In this document: positions 5,533 through 7,133 of the stretch, one piece after another
Position numbering within the stretch: the stretch's first letter is position 1
Layout: each line of letters starts with the position of its first letter
Assembly (NCBI GenBank): GCA_028818385.1
Contig: JAPPNY010000106.1
Span: 1 to 7,133, forward strand
From: Spirochaetaceae bacterium
Lineage (GTDB): Bacteria > Spirochaetota > Spirochaetia > SZUA-6 > Bin103
Length of the DNA stretch: 7,133 bases
Direction: 5' to 3'
Program-made: the position numbers and the translations under genes
Notes under the pieces: generated by a model
Seen by the model: only the letters and a program-made list of their open reading frames with translations
The model's database searches: none
Told to the model about the DNA's origin: nothing

Positions 5533-6173
5533 CCGTCCTCGACCAGGGCGGCGAACATGCTGCGCATCGGTTCGGAGTCCCAGTCGCGCACGCCGATCGC
5601 CCGCGCGACGATCGTCCCCTCCGGATCGAGTATGTAGGTCATCGGCAGCGATCGAGCTGCGTACACGCGTCCGGTCGACAGGTCGTGGTCGATCACGATC
5701 TCGAAGGTGATGCCGGTTTCCTCCACGAAGCGCCGGACGTCGCCGGTCTCCTCGCCGATGTCGACACCGACGACCCGGAGGCCGCGGCCGGCGAGCTCCT
5801 GGTGCAGCCGCTCCAGGGCCGGCATCTCGATCCGGCACGGCGCGCACCAGGTCGCCCAGAAGTTGAGCAGCACGTAGCTGCCCGCGTAGTCGTCCAGGGT
5901 GCGGGTGGTGCCGTCCATCGCCGACAGCTCGAAGGGGACGCGCGCCTCCTTGCGGGCCGGCTCGAATCCCAGGTCCGCCATCGTCTCCAGGACGGATTTT
6001 TCGGTGTCCGCGGGGGCCCCGGCCGGCGCGGAACCGCCCGCGGGCGCATCCGCCGCTTCGACCGCCCGGGCCGGTCCGGGCGGGTCGCCACGCTCCGAAC
6101 AGCCGAACAACGCCAGCGAAAGCACCGCGGCCAGGATCGCGGCCGCCCGCGTTCCGGCTCCCCCCATGGGCAC
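5529..6173 (-). CDS. TlpA/ResA-like thiol:disulfide oxidoreductase lipoprotein
   Basis: A 214-residue protein. The lipobox LFGC (22-25) after a hydrophobic core predicts a lipid-anchored periplasmic protein. An Ala/Pro/Gly-rich linker (about 30-58) leads to a thioredoxin fold: LNFWATWCAPC (103-113) has the active CxxC at Cys110 and Cys113, followed by IEMPALERLHQEL, and the cis-proline is P177 in SLPMTYILD (175-183). This is the redoxin/AhpC-TSA type found in TlpA and ResA, which reduce disulfides in the periplasm, for example on apocytochrome c. No cytochrome maturation genes are in the window, so the client is unknown. The start is GTG at 6171-6173 (a G-run lies 12 bases upstream) or ATG at 6165-6167. 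Both leave the signal peptide intact. It is divergent from comEC with almost no gap. Confidence 0.87.
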   Translation of the reverse strand: MPMGGAGTRAAAILAAVLSLALFGCSERGDPPGPARAVEAADAPAGGSAPAGAPADTEKSVLETMADLGFEPARKEARVPFELSAMDGTTRTLDDYAGSYVLLNFWATWCAPCRIEMPALERLHQELAGRGLRVVGVDIGEETGDVRRFVEETGITFEIVIDHDLSTGRVYAARSLPMTYILDPEGTIVARAIGVRDWDSEPMRSMFAALVEDG

Positions 6174-7133
6174 ATGATACGAACGCCCCCCTTCGCCGGA
6201 AACCGCCGGCCGACGGCGGCCACCTCAAGCGCCACGTTCGGATCGGCCGTTGCGGTAGGTGAGGTGGGACCGTCCTTCGTCGCCGCGGCAGTCGCGGCGG
6301 GTGCGTTGAGCGTGGCGCCGGCCGTGCTGCCGCTGGCGATCGGGATCATCGCCGGTGCGGCGGTGGCCGGCGGCATTCTCTGGGCGTGCGGGACGGTGGG
6401 GGCGCATCCGCCGCTGCGCGCCTGCGGCGCGGCTGTCCTTGTCGGGGTGATGCTGGCGGCAAACGGGGTCCTGAGGATGCGGATGGAGGAGCGGTCGGCC
6501 TACGTCGGGCTCGCCGCATCCGGGCCGCTGGTGCTGCACGGCGCGGTGGTGGACGACAGCCGTCCCCTGGCGCGAGGCGGCACGATGCTTGCGGTCCAGG
6601 TCTCCTCGGTCTCCCGTCCGGACGGAGCTCTGCGGGCCACCGCGCGCCAGCGAATGGAGCTGTTTCTGCGGGAGGCGGAGTCCGTGCACCGGGGAGAAGT
6701 GCTGTCGGTCGTGCTGGCAGCGCCGCCGGAGCGCTGGCGCGGGCGGCTGGTCGTGCGGCCGTCGCACCTGGAGCGACACGGGTTTCGATCGCGTTTCTGG
6801 CATCTGCGGGCGTCGCTCCGGGAGCGGGTCGTGGCGGCGCTCGCGCGGGCCGGGCCGGCCGCCGGGCTGGCCACGGCGGTGCTGGTCGGCGACCGGCGGT
6901 ACCTGGACCAGGCCGTCATCGATCGGTTCAGGCGGGCCGGTGCGTCTCACCTGCTGGCGCTGTCCGGCCTCCACGTGGGCATCGTCTACGGCTGCGTGCT
7001 CGTGCTCATGCGGCTGGCGCCGCGGCGGGGGCGGGCCCCCCCGGGGGGCCCCCGGGGCGGGGGGGGGTGGGGGGGGGGGGAAGCCCCCCCCCCCCGGGGG
7101 GGCCCCCGCGCGGGCGGGGGCGGGGGGGGGGCG
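6174..7133 (+). CDS. comEC: ComEC/Rec2 DNA-uptake channel, N-terminal part, cut by window end
   Basis: An open frame from ATG 6174 to the window end with no stop. Hydrophobic segments at about residues 34-70 (including APAVLPLAIGIIAG) and 84-101 form the first membrane helices. They are followed by a soluble beta-rich stretch (about 105-210), as in the DUF4131 region of ComEC. Then GDRRYLDQAVIDRFRRAGAS (239-258) and HLLALSGLHVGIVYG (259-273) give the hallmark of the Competence domain, FxxxGxxHLLALSGLHV. ComEC forms the inner-membrane channel through which single-stranded DNA enters the cytoplasm in natural transformation. Full-length proteins usually have roughly 700-800 residues, so most of the channel and any metallo-beta-lactamase domain are missing. 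The true start could be GTG 6264, since the first 30 residues are polar and atypical. Codons beyond about 7034 lie in artefact sequence and should not be trusted. Confidence 0.85.
   Translation, partial: MIRTPPFAGNRRPTAATSSATFGSAVAVGEVGPSFVAAAVAAGALSVAPAVLPLAIGIIAGAAVAGGILWACGTVGAHPPLRACGAAVLVGVMLAANGVLRMRMEERSAYVGLAASGPLVLHGAVVDDSRPLARGGTMLAVQVSSVSRPDGALRATARQRMELFLREAESVHRGEVLSVVLAAPPERWRGRLVVRPSHLERHGFRSRFWHLRASLRERVVAALARAGPAAGLATAVLVGDRRYLDQAVIDRFRRAGASHLLALSGLHVGIVYGCVLVLMRLAPRRGRAPPGGPRGGGGWGGGEAPPPRGGPRAGGGGGGA
7035..7133. repeat. G/C homopolymer tail, probably an assembly or sequencing artefact
   Basis: The last ~100 bases are nearly all runs of C and G with only one T and two A, for example ten or more consecutive G around 7069-7080. 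The change from normal comEC coding sequence is abrupt, just after the codons for RLAPRR. No biological repeat is suggested. Low-quality poly-G reads piled up at a contig end are the simplest explanation. Confidence 0.8.

Noticed and set aside
6225..6974. A 249-codon minus-strand frame opposite comEC
   Set aside because: The plus strand carries the unmistakable ComEC motif HLLALSGLHVG. The minus frame is Arg/Pro/Gln-rich noise.
1..7133. CRISPR array, tRNA, rRNA, riboswitch, prophage or defence genes
   Set aside because: Looked for by eye on both strands. No regularly spaced repeats, no tRNA-like T-loop sequence and no relevant protein motifs were found.

Overview
This is a GC-rich bacterial window with the look of the end of a metagenomic or draft contig. 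It holds Gram-negative lipoproteins and secreted proteins, a serine-palmitoyltransferase-type enzyme and ComEC. The phylum cannot be fixed from sequence alone. The small lipoproteins recall Gemmatimonadota- or Bacteroidota-like secretomes, and the short DOMON protein recalls Spirochaetota; both are impressions only.

Layout. Bases 1-1903 are gene-poor: a small lipoprotein (34-288, -), a relic of an IS transposase C-terminus (494-577, +), a second lipoprotein (630-1079, -) and a 68-residue two-helix membrane protein (1439-1645, -), separated by sequence with no convincing genes. Bases 1904-6173 are dense. They hold a standalone BioD-like/DRTGG ATPase (1904-3073, -), a divergent secreted DOMON-domain protein (3133-3705, +), then a tight minus-strand pair in which an alpha-oxoamine synthase of serine palmitoyltransferase type (4191-5444) is followed after 2 bases by a FabZ-type dehydratase (3739-4188). 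Upstream of the pair lies a TlpA/ResA-like thioredoxin lipoprotein (5529-6173, -). From 6174 the plus strand carries the N-terminal part of ComEC/Rec2, cut off by the window end. The last ~100 bases are almost pure G/C homopolymer and are probably a sequencing or assembly artefact.

How the genes may work together. The clearest functional unit is the oxoamine synthase plus dehydratase, which points to synthesis of a sphingoid-base-like or other amino-ketone lipid. The BioD-like ATPase two genes away could tempt an annotator to call a biotin locus (BioF + BioD), but the active-site context of both proteins argues against that. TlpA-like and ComEC are ordinary envelope and competence genes. I see no CRISPR array, tRNA, rRNA, prophage or defence system. 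The items most worth a second look are the lipid pair, the standalone ATPase, and the DOMON protein, whose predicted mature N-terminus begins with histidine.
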